Assembly (NCBI GenBank): GCA_963922455.1
Contig: CAWUIO010000146.1
Span: 1 to 14,555 of the forward strand
Origin: CAWUIO01 sp963922455
GTDB lineage: Bacteria; Bacteroidota; Bacteroidia; Cytophagales; Microscillaceae
Direction of reading: 5' to 3'
DNA: 14,555 bases
Part shown: positions 7,819-14,555 of the stretch, one piece after another
How the letters are laid out: each line of letters begins with the position of its first letter
Numbering within the stretch: position 1 is the stretch's first letter
Notes under the pieces: generated by a model
Seen by the model: the letters and a program-made list of their open reading frames with translations, nothing else
What the model was told of the DNA's origin: nothing
Database searches by the model: none
Program-made: the position numbers and the translations under genes

Positions 7819-7982
7819 GATCTGATCAAGTTTAGTGAGCGGTTTTTGCTTATTATTACTATCTAAAATTAGAGCATGCTGCCCAATGGAAGATATAATT
7901 TGCACGAACACAGTATATTTTGAACGAACAAGCAACTCATTGAAAGTGGGCATCTGTGGTAGTATGAAAAAGGAAAGATGTT

Positions 7983-8112
7983 GGGGCTTGCCCGCGCCAA
8001 TTAAATTAGCCTGCAATAGGAATATCCTGCTGGCGCGGGTCGGGCTGTCACTACTCGCAGCCTTTCCCCGCCAGGCTTGCACGAGCTCAAACAGGCCGTT
8101 CCATCCCTCAGC
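7983..8112 (+). repeat. Intergenic stem-loop repeat, copy B
   Basis: It starts GGGGCTTGCCCGCGCC and ends CCATCCCTCAGC. The stem is CCCGCGCC (7991-7998) with GGCGCGGG (8032-8039), 8 perfect pairs around a 33-nt loop, then CGGGCTGTCACTACTCGC and GAGCTCAAACAGGCCG as in the other copies. The tail CCATCCCTC (8101-8109) has a perfect inverted partner GAGGGATGG at 8145-8153. The copy lies in the 625-bp gap upstream of paralogue 1, and its minus-strand translation creates a false N-terminal extension of that gene. Confidence 0.8.
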
Positions 8113-8231
8113 TGAAGGAAGAAGAGAAAACAGAAAATAGAGAAGAGGGATGGTGTAACTGAAAACTGAATTGATGAGTAGAAACTTGGGGAAAATATCT
8201 TCTTTGCTTTCTTTTTAACTTACTTTTTGAT

Positions 8232-8370
8232 GGCTTAGGGACACCCACCGCTTGCGGCAGAGACCGCTGTGGGTATGCGCGCCAGCCGGCTCTGGCTTTG
8301 CTGGGTGGCCCGCCCGGCGCGGGCATTTGTTTTTTAATTTAGCTAGTATTTTCTAGCGCCGGGAAGCCCC
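8232..8370 (-). repeat. Intergenic stem-loop repeat, diverged inverted copy D
   Basis: Read on the minus strand it begins GGGGCTTCCCGGCGC and ends TGTCCCTAAGCC, matching the head and tail of the other copies. Its stem GCGCCGGG (8356-8363) with CCCGGCGC (8313-8320) has 8 perfect pairs and a 35-nt loop. The middle of the element differs from copies A-C and carries its own ACCCAC/GTGGGT pairing. It lies tail-to-tail with copy B, about 119 bp apart; that spacer is A/G-rich with no gene visible. Confidence 0.6.
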
Positions 8371-8380
8371 AAAGACCTAG

Positions 8381-8416
8381 AAAACCTCCTGTCTTAGCAA
8401 GTAGGCAGGAGGTTTT
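8381..8416 (-). terminator. Strong intrinsic terminator of paralogue 2
   Basis: AAAACCTCCTGTC (8381-8393) pairs with GGCAGGAGGTTTT (8404-8416): 13 pairs including one wobble, with a 10-nt loop. It lies 27 bp beyond the TAA of the minus-strand gene ending at 8444. The T-run forms the base of the descending arm, and the near-symmetry would also allow it to work in the other direction. Confidence 0.75.
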
Positions 8417-8443
8417 GGGAGAGTGTGAGATTACATAAACAGC

Positions 8444-11400
8444 TTAATTCCGAATTATCTTTTGGGTGATATGACCAGCATCCCACAGAATTTCTAACAT
8501 ATAAATGCCCGGATCGAGGGCTTCTAGATCCAGCTCGGTGTTCATTTCCATCTCTTTTTGAGCGTTAATGATTTGGGTATTGGTAATTTTGCCGGTGTAG
8601 TCACGGATGCGAATTTCCAGGTCATCGGCCGGGCAAGTATCCAAATGAATCTTTAAGACTCCCTGAGTCGGGTTAGATTTTAGCATAAGACCGTATGTAC
8701 GAGATAAATCTTCTCCGGTATTTTCTAGCACTTGAAAAGTAAGGGGCTCAGAAGGTGCAGAAAAACAGTAGGCATCGGCTACTTCTACTTTATACTCACC
8801 CGTCTTTTCGGCAAAAATTACTTGAGTATTATCGGGTAGCTGCTCCTCGTTAAAAAACCATACATATTTTGTCCCGGTCTTGCTCGCTTGCAGAAGATTG
8901 CCTCGGGGGTTAAGAATACTGGCTGGACTAGGCGGGGACTTGACCTCCAAAACATAATCTTGATAATTTCCGTCACAATACTCACGACCCACTTCCCAGC
9001 GAAAAGTATAGATTCCTGGACTAAGTCCGCCTACGTAGCTGATCGGGGAATGAGGATTGACAATTTCTGCTTGCCCGTCTAGCAAAGTCCAAGCCCCTTC
9101 ACCAGCCACCGGAATTTCGGCCGTAAGTATAGCCTCTGAGGCACAGCTTATAGTTTGTTTCCCAACTTTGGCCGGGGAAACTAAAGTACAAGGGTCAAGG
9201 GCTAGCTCGGGTTGGGGAAAAACATACTCCTCAAAGGTGGTGTGGGTTGTATTCGTCCGGATCGGATCGTTATAATCAAAATAAATATCTGCGAAATTTT
9301 CTACCTGGGTGCCGATGGCTAAGTCGGCCTTGGGAGAAATCTTAAACTTGATATAACCGTGGCTTTCGGGCTCATTGTTGGTACTATCGGGCAGATTAAT
9401 ATCGGGAAATGACCAAATCGCAACGGTATTCCCGGCTCCATCAGGTAAGAGATCTAGGGTATAGTCATGGCTGCTTGACTGCATCTCGAAACTAGTCATA
9501 TCCCAGTGCGAAGAAAGGGTATCGTGCACCCAGACATTAAAGGCTTTAAATGTTCCTGTATTTTGAAAACGGATGGTGTACTCCATGCGTGTCCCTGGAT
9601 TTACGTAATGCTGATCGGTAAAACCCACGGGACTGACGAGTTTGTCATTGGGGTCATAGGAGCCCACAATATCCTGACAGGTCATCTCGAAGGCATAATT
9701 GTCGTCATTTTGAGCAAATTTATTGGCAAAACCCGAGGCCACAAAGCTTTGGGGGCTTCCGCAGCGACTGCTACTAGCGCTAAGCATTTGATTATGGGGG
9801 TGGTAGGGGACTTGGTCTACTTCCAGACGCACTTCTTGCCCATCAATGGGAATGTTTAATACCAGGCTATCCCCGGCGGCTAATTGTACTTCGGAAGTAT
9901 ACAATAACGTATCACTGGCATAGATACGATAGGCTTGGGGCTCCTTCATATCACCCTCCCCTTGATTTTTAATGGTGAGTAAGGCCGATTTGAAAAAGGT
10001 ACTACGGCATTTGGCATAGGCGATCAAGTCGGCGCCGCTCCAATCGCTAGAAGCTGGCACACAGGCTGTTTCGGGGAAAATTCGGGCCTCGAGGCATTGG
10101 GTTTGATTGAAGGCCCCATTGTCGCAAGAAACCGAGTCACGTATCACAATTCGGCTTACTTGTCCAGGGGCAACTTCTCCTAATTCATAAATAAGGGTCT
10201 CTCCATCCCAGTGGGTCCAGGCAGGTGAACTGGAAACAGGGATAATATATTCGGGTAATTTGACCTCAATCCGGGCATTGAGCGCAGTCAAGGTACCCGT
10301 GTTGTGATATTCTAGGTAGGTATTACCTGTAAAGCAACGAATAAAAGGGTCGGCGCTTATATCTACTTTTAGGGCCGCACAATCAAACTCTAGGGCATTG
10401 GCCACAGCCCAGTTATACCCGGTTAATTCTTGGCCGAAAGAGGATAATTCTACGGTTTGAGAATTGTTGGAGCAGTTTGTAAGCGGAGTGATTTGATTGG
10501 GAGAGTTAAAAGGGGGATGGATAGATAATTGGTAAGTACCCGAATCTACTAAGAGAGTATATTCTCCTTGAAAGTTGGAAACGGCATAATGCCCTCCAGG
10601 TTCGGCGCGAACGACCCAATTGGTCAAGCTCTGGTCTAGGCCATCGGGTTGGCAATTGGCATTTTTATCTACAAAGATTTTTCCTTTTATGCGGTTTTGA
10701 CGAGGTAATTTTACGGATTGATATTTAGGAATATCAAAAGAAATAAGGGTATAATTTAGGTCTAGAAGTTTATGTATACCTGTACCATCTAAATTGGACC
10801 AATAAATCTTGCTTGAGTCGGCCAGCTCGTCGGCCCAATACATTTTTTGATACCTAGGGTCTAGGACAATATGAGGTTTAATATTTCGGGGTACTCGAAT
10901 GAGCCTCTCCATAGCACTCCCATCGAGATTGGCCCTATGAATAGCGTGTGGGGCCGTCCAATAGATTTTTCCAGCATCATCGTGTATAGCTAGCCCTCCC
11001 ACTGGAATATATTCAAAGTCAATTACTACTTCTTCTTGACTTCCATCGAGATTGGCTCTTTTTATTTGATGCCCCAATACAGAGTCACTAATTACCCAGT
11101 AAATCTTTTTACGACTCAAGTCTAATGCAATATTGCTTGGGTTACTTGGGCCAGTGAAAACAATATCCTTAATTTCAGTGCCATCTAAATTAGCCTTTTG
11201 AATCTTATGGTTTTCCCAGTCAGGCCAATACATCGTATTGTTTTCCACATCTAAAGCAATCCCAGTGGGATTAATAGAATCAAGCTCTACCAAGGATTCT
11301 TTTTGGCTACCATCATAATTAAACTTAAATATAGCATTACGACTTAGATCAGTGTAGTAAATTTTTCGGTTACGAGCATCTACACGGATATGCCAATGAG

Positions 11401-11620
11401 TATTCCAAGAAAATAAATAATTTCTATTAACAGCTTGGCCATCAATTAAATCCACACTGCTAATCCCCATGGGATTATGTTGGGTCCAAAACAATTTGTT
11501 TTGAGCCAAACTCTTATGTGGCAAAGTGAAACATAGCAAAAATAAAAGGACTAAATACACCCAGCTATTCTTGTTAGCTTGGGCAGCGGGAGGTTCATAC
11601 TTTAAACGGTTTGGTTGCAT
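8444..11620 (-). CDS. T9SS-secreted YWTD beta-propeller surface protein (paralogue 2)
   Basis: The 1,058-residue protein has a signal peptide (hydrophobic core about 20-33, likely cut SLA|Q near 39). Six regularly spaced YWTD blades start near 42, 86, 129, 172, 218 and 259 (KLFWTQ, KIYYTD, MYWPDW, KIYWVI, KIYWTA, KMYWAD) with ANLDG(T/S) turns, enough for one closed six-bladed propeller. Then come an SdrD/Cna-B-like domain (about 311-368), a Cys-containing middle region, a conserved stalk (about 653-802) resembling DUF7619, two Ig-like segments (about 810-965), and a type A T9SS sorting domain (about 976-1058). Its stalk is about 85% identical by eye to that of the tandem neighbour (about 22 differences in 150 residues), while the propellers are far more different. 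It is probably a surface or secreted binding protein of unknown ligand. Translation starts at the ATG 11618-11620. A terminator follows, so the two paralogues are likely separate transcription units. Confidence 0.92.
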   Translation of the reverse strand: MQPNRLKYEPPAAQANKNSWVYLVLLFLLCFTLPHKSLAQNKLFWTQHNPMGISSVDLIDGQAVNRNYLFSWNTHWHIRVDARNRKIYYTDLSRNAIFKFNYDGSQKESLVELDSINPTGIALDVENNTMYWPDWENHKIQKANLDGTEIKDIVFTGPSNPSNIALDLSRKKIYWVISDSVLGHQIKRANLDGSQEEVVIDFEYIPVGGLAIHDDAGKIYWTAPHAIHRANLDGSAMERLIRVPRNIKPHIVLDPRYQKMYWADELADSSKIYWSNLDGTGIHKLLDLNYTLISFDIPKYQSVKLPRQNRIKGKIFVDKNANCQPDGLDQSLTNWVVRAEPGGHYAVSNFQGEYTLLVDSGTYQLSIHPPFNSPNQITPLTNCSNNSQTVELSSFGQELTGYNWAVANALEFDCAALKVDISADPFIRCFTGNTYLEYHNTGTLTALNARIEVKLPEYIIPVSSSPAWTHWDGETLIYELGEVAPGQVSRIVIRDSVSCDNGAFNQTQCLEARIFPETACVPASSDWSGADLIAYAKCRSTFFKSALLTIKNQGEGDMKEPQAYRIYASDTLLYTSEVQLAAGDSLVLNIPIDGQEVRLEVDQVPYHPHNQMLSASSSRCGSPQSFVASGFANKFAQNDDNYAFEMTCQDIVGSYDPNDKLVSPVGFTDQHYVNPGTRMEYTIRFQNTGTFKAFNVWVHDTLSSHWDMTSFEMQSSSHDYTLDLLPDGAGNTVAIWSFPDINLPDSTNNEPESHGYIKFKISPKADLAIGTQVENFADIYFDYNDPIRTNTTHTTFEEYVFPQPELALDPCTLVSPAKVGKQTISCASEAILTAEIPVAGEGAWTLLDGQAEIVNPHSPISYVGGLSPGIYTFRWEVGREYCDGNYQDYVLEVKSPPSPASILNPRGNLLQASKTGTKYVWFFNEEQLPDNTQVIFAEKTGEYKVEVADAYCFSAPSEPLTFQVLENTGEDLSRTYGLMLKSNPTQGVLKIHLDTCPADDLEIRIRDYTGKITNTQIINAQKEMEMNTELDLEALDPGIYMLEILWDAGHITQKIIRN

Positions 11621-11675
11621 AAAATATAGGGTTGAATGGTGAAACTACTAAGATTTAGAGCATAGGAGAATATGT

Positions 11676-11696
11676 TGATGCCTTGGAGAGGCATCA
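11676..11696 (-). promoter_or_regulatory. 8-bp stem-loop in the leader of paralogue 2
   Basis: TGATGCCT (11676-11683) pairs perfectly with AGGCATCA (11689-11696) across a 5-nt loop, 56 bp upstream of the paralogue 2 ATG. It could be an operator or a 5'-UTR hairpin. Neither role is shown. Confidence 0.35.
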
Positions 11697-11878
11697 CAAG
11701 AATCACGGCCAAGGAATTTTTGCGCATAAGTTACCTTGACTAATTCTGTTAAGAATCAATACCTGTTTAAACGAAGTAGTAGACCGGTCGAGGTGGTAGA
11801 GAAAAATAGTTGAATATCGACCTAACTTTATAACGATTCTCGATTGCTATAGTTTCTATGTATGCTATCATAGCCTGG

Positions 11879-11900
11879 TATTTCTTGTTAATAAGAAATA
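11879..11900. promoter_or_regulatory. 22-bp AT-rich dyad, candidate operator
   Basis: TATTTCTT (11879-11886) and AAGAAATA (11893-11900) form perfect 8-bp arms around GTTAAT. It is placed centrally between the divergent genes, as expected for a transcription-factor site controlling one or both. No regulator family could be assigned. Confidence 0.35.
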
Positions 11901-11949
11901 TAAACGAGGTTTTTCTGAGAATGTCATTCGCTTACTTCTGAATTTATCC

Positions 11950-11976
11950 CTTGAAAGCCAAATTTTCAAGCCAAAT
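11950..11976. promoter_or_regulatory. Inverted repeat CTTGAAA/TTTCAAG with overlapping direct repeat
   Basis: CTTGAAA (11950-11956) and TTTCAAG (11964-11970) are a perfect 7-bp inverted repeat; overlapping it, AAGCCAAAT occurs twice (11955 and 11968), 13 bp apart. It lies about 115-140 bp upstream of the acylase ATG, a suitable place for an activator or repressor site. This is a visual pattern only. Confidence 0.3.
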
Positions 11977-12087
11977 AGGCGCTTGCTTTACATTTGCCCT
12001 GAGGGATGTAAGATTTCCCCCCAGAGATTCCCATATTTTAAGTTTTGGTGTATCTTCGGAATATTTCACGAACTCCACAACACAAAT

Positions 12088-14283
12088 ATGCAAAAACTCT
12101 CCATTTGGCTTTGCCTCCTTGTCTTAGCCTGTAATGCCCCCCAGCCCAACCCCGAAGTATTACGCTGGGCCGAGCAGGCTCAATCTACCACCATCATCCG
12201 GGACGATTTTGGCGTACCCCACATCTACGGGAAGACCGATGCCGATGCGGTTTTTGGCCTTCTCTACGCCCAATGCGAAGACGATTTCCCGAGGGTAGAA
12301 CGAAATTATATCTGGGCCATTGGCCGCCTGGCCGAAGTGGAAGGCAAGGACCAACTGTATAGCGACTTGAGGGCCCGCCTCTTTATGAGTGAAGAAGAAG
12401 CCAAGGCCCAACTGGCCAAAAGCCCCGAATGGTTACAAAAACTCTGTCAAGCCTTTGCCGATGGGATCAATTACTACTTGCATACCCACCCGGAGGTAAA
12501 ACCAAAACTACTCACCCGGTTTGAGCCTTGGATGCCCATGTATTTTAGCGAAGGCTCAATAGGGGGCGATATCGAGCGGGTATCTACCCGGAGAATCCAA
12601 GAATTTTACGACCCAGAAGCGGGAGCCCAGGCCTATATTCCCCAGGAAAAAGCCGACCTTGGCCTGGAAGAACCCAAAGGCTCTAACGGCTTTGCCATTT
12701 CCGGAGAATTGACCGAGTCGGGCGATGCCATGTTGTTGATCAATCCCCACACCTCCTTTTATTTTCGGGGGGAAGTCCACTGCGTCAGCGAGGAAGGCCT
12801 CAATGCCTACGGGGCCGTGACCTGGGGACAGTTTTTTGTGTACCAGGGCTTTAATGAAAAGACCGGCTGGATGCATACCTCTACCTATTCGGACGTAATT
12901 GATGACTTCTTAGAAACTGTCACGGAAAAAGATGGCCAATACGTTTATAAATACGGGGAAGAAACGCGGGAGGTAGAAAGCCAGGAAGTGACCCTGAAAT
13001 TTAAGGAAGGTTCGGGAATGGAGGAAAAGTCTTTTACCATCTACCGGACCCATCACGGCCCCATCACGGGTAAAATGGATGACAAATGGCTGGCCACCGC
13101 CTTGATGTGGAAACCTGTACAAGCCCTGGCCCAGTCGTACACCCGGACCAAGTTGGATGGGCACGAGGCTTTCCGGGAGATGATGAACATGCGTACCAAC
13201 TCTTCTAACAATACCGTCTACGCCGACGCGGGGGGCAATATCGCTTACTATCACGGCAATTTTATTCCCAAGCGCGATACGGGCTTTGACTACAATCAAC
13301 CGGTAGACGGTAGCAATCCCGCCACCGACTGGCAAGGTTTGCATCCGGTTGAGGAGTGCATTACCATTCTCAACCCGCCCAATGGTTGGATTCAAAATTG
13401 TAATTCTACTCCCTTTACCGCCACCGGGGAAAACAGTCCGAAGATCGAGGACTATCCATATTATATGTCGCGCAACCTGGAGACCTTTCGGGGAGTGCAC
13501 GCGCTCTCCTTACTCAAGGATGCTAATAATTTAAACCTAGATAGGCTCATTTCCTTGGCATACAATCCCTATTTGCCCGGTTTTGAGAAACTGGTACCGG
13601 GCTTGGTAGATGCCTTAAAAGAAACAGAGATCCAGGACCCCCGCTTCACCGAAGCCACGGACATCCTCAAAAAATGGGACCTGAACGTGTACAAAGAATC
13701 TGTGGCCATGTCTCTGGCCCATTTTTATGGTTTACGTGTGCTCCGGGAAGGACAAATCCCGGATAGTCTCCGGGGGATGCACCGCTTAAACTATATGGGC
13801 AGCGATGCTCCTAGGGAAGAACGGGTCACCTTATTTCAAGCCACCTTGGATCAATTACAGACCGATTTTGGGAAGTGGCAAATGCCATGGGGTGAAATTA
13901 ACCGTTTTCAAAGGCTCAACGGCGATATCAACCTGCCCTTTGATGACAGTCAGCCCAGTATCCCGGTTGGCTTGGCTTCGGGCCGTTGGGGGGCATTAGC
14001 GGCCTATGGTGCCAGAACCTTTGAAGGAACCAAAAAAATATACGGTTACCGGGGCAATAGTTTTGTAGCAGCGGTGGAGTTTGGAGATACCTTAAAAGCC
14101 AAGAGTTTACTGGCCGGAGGACAAAGTAATGACCCCCAATCTCCGCATTTCGATGACCAAATCCAGCCCTACGTCGATGTGCAGTTCAAGGATGTGGCCT
14201 TTTACCGCCACGATGTAGAAAAGCGGGCCGAAGAGACCTATCATCCGGGCCAAAGAGGGAAGGCAAAGCCGGAAGAAGAGTAA
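12088..14283 (+). CDS. Lipoprotein penicillin/AHL-acylase-like Ntn hydrolase (peptidase S45 family)
   Basis: The 731-residue protein is a complete S45 acylase precursor. The alpha chain runs to about 198, the nucleophile Ser199 follows Gly in EEPKGSNGF, and the beta chain runs to the end. His221 sits at beta-chain position 23, as in AHL and cephalosporin acylases, whereas penicillin G acylase has Gln there. Other family marks are WMHTS (261-265), THHGPIT (321-327), NPPNGWIQNCNSTP (429-442, catalytic Asn probably 437 or 439) and AGGQSNDPQSPHFDDQ near the C-terminus. It should self-cleave at Ser199 and hydrolyse an amide-linked acyl group; the substrate (homoserine lactone, lipopeptide or other amide) is unknown. 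The N-terminus MQKLSIWLCLLVLAC is a lipoprotein signal with Cys15, so the enzyme is likely tethered to a membrane. The ATG at 12088 is chosen for this signal; an in-frame TTG at 11983 would bury it. Confidence 0.9.
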   Translation: MQKLSIWLCLLVLACNAPQPNPEVLRWAEQAQSTTIIRDDFGVPHIYGKTDADAVFGLLYAQCEDDFPRVERNYIWAIGRLAEVEGKDQLYSDLRARLFMSEEEAKAQLAKSPEWLQKLCQAFADGINYYLHTHPEVKPKLLTRFEPWMPMYFSEGSIGGDIERVSTRRIQEFYDPEAGAQAYIPQEKADLGLEEPKGSNGFAISGELTESGDAMLLINPHTSFYFRGEVHCVSEEGLNAYGAVTWGQFFVYQGFNEKTGWMHTSTYSDVIDDFLETVTEKDGQYVYKYGEETREVESQEVTLKFKEGSGMEEKSFTIYRTHHGPITGKMDDKWLATALMWKPVQALAQSYTRTKLDGHEAFREMMNMRTNSSNNTVYADAGGNIAYYHGNFIPKRDTGFDYNQPVDGSNPATDWQGLHPVEECITILNPPNGWIQNCNSTPFTATGENSPKIEDYPYYMSRNLETFRGVHALSLLKDANNLNLDRLISLAYNPYLPGFEKLVPGLVDALKETEIQDPRFTEATDILKKWDLNVYKESVAMSLAHFYGLRVLREGQIPDSLRGMHRLNYMGSDAPREERVTLFQATLDQLQTDFGKWQMPWGEINRFQRLNGDINLPFDDSQPSIPVGLASGRWGALAAYGARTFEGTKKIYGYRGNSFVAAVEFGDTLKAKSLLAGGQSNDPQSPHFDDQIQPYVDVQFKDVAFYRHDVEKRAEETYHPGQRGKAKPEEE

Positions 14284-14297
14284 AGCAAAGTTTTAAT

Positions 14298-14427
14298 GGG
14301 GCTTGCCCGCGCTATGACCTTGGGGGCAAACGGGACAATGTGTGCTGGCGCGGGCCGGGCTTTCGCTACTCGCTGCCTTTCCCCACAGGCCAACACGAGC
14401 TCAAACATGCCGCTCTATCCCTAAGCC
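14298..14427 (+). repeat. Intergenic stem-loop repeat, copy C
   Basis: It begins GGGGCTTGCCCGCGC 15 bp after the acylase stop and ends CTATCCCTAAGCC. The stem is GCCCGCGC (14305-14312) with GCGCGGGC (14348-14355), 8 pairs and a 35-nt loop, followed by CGGGCTTTCGCTACTCGC and GAGCTCAAACATGCCGCTC. Its location suggests it may serve as, or have replaced, the acylase 3' end, but no T-tract follows the stem. Confidence 0.8.
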
Positions 14428-14457
14428 AAAGAATAATGAGGGGTATCTTTATCTTGT

Positions 14458-14555
14458 TTGGAAGTACCTTTTTATAGCTCGGAAGTACTTTTAGGATGCC
14501 CGGAAGTACTTTTTTGTAGTTCGGAAGTACTTTTAGGGTAGCTCAGAGGTACTTT
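14458..14555 (+). repeat. Tandem array of a 21-bp unit with core CGGAAGTACTTTT
   Basis: The core GGAAGTAC (last copy AGAGGTAC) starts at 14460, 14481, 14502, 14523 and 14545, giving spacings of 21, 21, 21 and 22 bp. Most units contain AAGTACTT, an 8-bp perfect palindrome; the spacer between cores is variable. The array runs off the window, so its full length is unknown. Two frames are briefly open through the 21-bp units (minus-strand PKSTSEL-type heptads), but stops and the 22-bp step argue against coding. It could be a protein-binding array, a replication or segregation site, or a plain tandem repeat. Confidence 0.8.

Larger units (their letters stand above)
11621..12087. other. Divergent intergenic region without a credible gene
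   Basis: This 467-bp AT-rich region separates the divergently transcribed propeller and acylase genes and should hold both promoters. I found no confident match to the Bacteroidota -33 TTTG / -7 TANNTTTG promoter; TATCTTCG at 12051 is near -7 but lacks a -33 partner. Only tiny ORFs occur, such as a 27-codon one inside 11850-11940. Three perfect dyads are present and are listed separately. The TTG-started extension of the acylase frame from 11983 is not believed. Confidence 0.6.

Noticed and set aside
7819..8082. 88-residue N-terminal extension of the paralogue 1 frame back to a GTG
   Set aside because: The extension translates part of repeat copy B and hides the signal peptide; ATG 7816-7818 gives a normal exported N-terminus.
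11850..11940. 27-codon hydrophobic ORF in the divergent intergenic region
   Set aside because: It is very short, has no ribosome-binding site and overlaps the AT-rich dyad; chance is the simplest explanation.
11983..12087. 35-residue extension of the acylase from a TTG
   Set aside because: It would place a cysteine-rich non-signal segment before a clear lipoprotein signal peptide.
12910..13500. Long 196-residue ORF antisense to the acylase
   Set aside because: It is a shadow of the strong acylase coding frame, with no recognisable domain and no start context.
14458..14555. CRISPR array
   Set aside because: The period is only 21 bp with 8-13-bp cores, far too short for CRISPR repeats plus spacers, and no cas gene is present.
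14458..14555. Heptapeptide-repeat protein encoded by the 21-bp units
   Set aside because: Open stretches end in stops within the array and the last unit is 22 bp, which breaks the frame. It could only be revisited with sequence beyond the window.

Overview
The window looks like chromosomal DNA of a Bacteroidota bacterium, perhaps of the Saprospiria. Two very large secreted proteins end in a type IX secretion system (T9SS) type A sorting domain. Predicted signal peptides leave Gln at the mature N-terminus, Shine-Dalgarno sequences are largely absent, and the intergenic spaces carry GC-rich stem-loop repeats ending in a 'TCCCTMAGC'-type tail. The lineage within the phylum is inferred, not shown.

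Layout, left to right: (1) the 3' end of an unidentified plus-strand gene; (2) a secreted PSMA/glutamate-carboxypeptidase-II-like M28 metallopeptidase on the plus strand; (3) a convergent minus-strand repair operon, an AlkA-like HhH-GPD DNA glycosylase followed by a DUF763 protein with a 4-bp ATGA overlap; (4) two tandem minus-strand paralogues of about 1,060-1,090 residues, each with a YWTD beta-propeller, SdrD/Cna-B-like domain, conserved stalk, Ig-like domains and T9SS sorting domain; (5) a 467-bp divergent intergenic region with several dyads; (6) a plus-strand lipoprotein penicillin/AHL-acylase-like Ntn hydrolase; (7) a terminal stretch with a repeat copy and a tandem array with a 21-bp period that runs off the window.

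Four copies of an approximately 130-140-bp intergenic element (three plus, one minus) sit at 4264-4394, 7983-8112, 8232-8370 and 14298-14427. Each has an 8-9-bp perfect stem with a 32-35-nt loop near its 5' end, and the stem sequence differs between copies while pairing is kept.

Functionally, the secreted genes (peptidase, propeller proteins, acylase) suit a cell-surface, polymer- or peptide-scavenging lifestyle. The glycosylase/DUF763 pair is a separate intracellular module. DUF763 ends in QLSLF, an excellent match to the bacterial beta-sliding-clamp-binding motif. The glycosylase gene ends with an in-frame A_AAA_AAG slippery heptamer, from which a -1 shift would enter the open DUF763 frame and give a 612-residue fusion. 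These two signals together are the most promising undescribed biology in the window.
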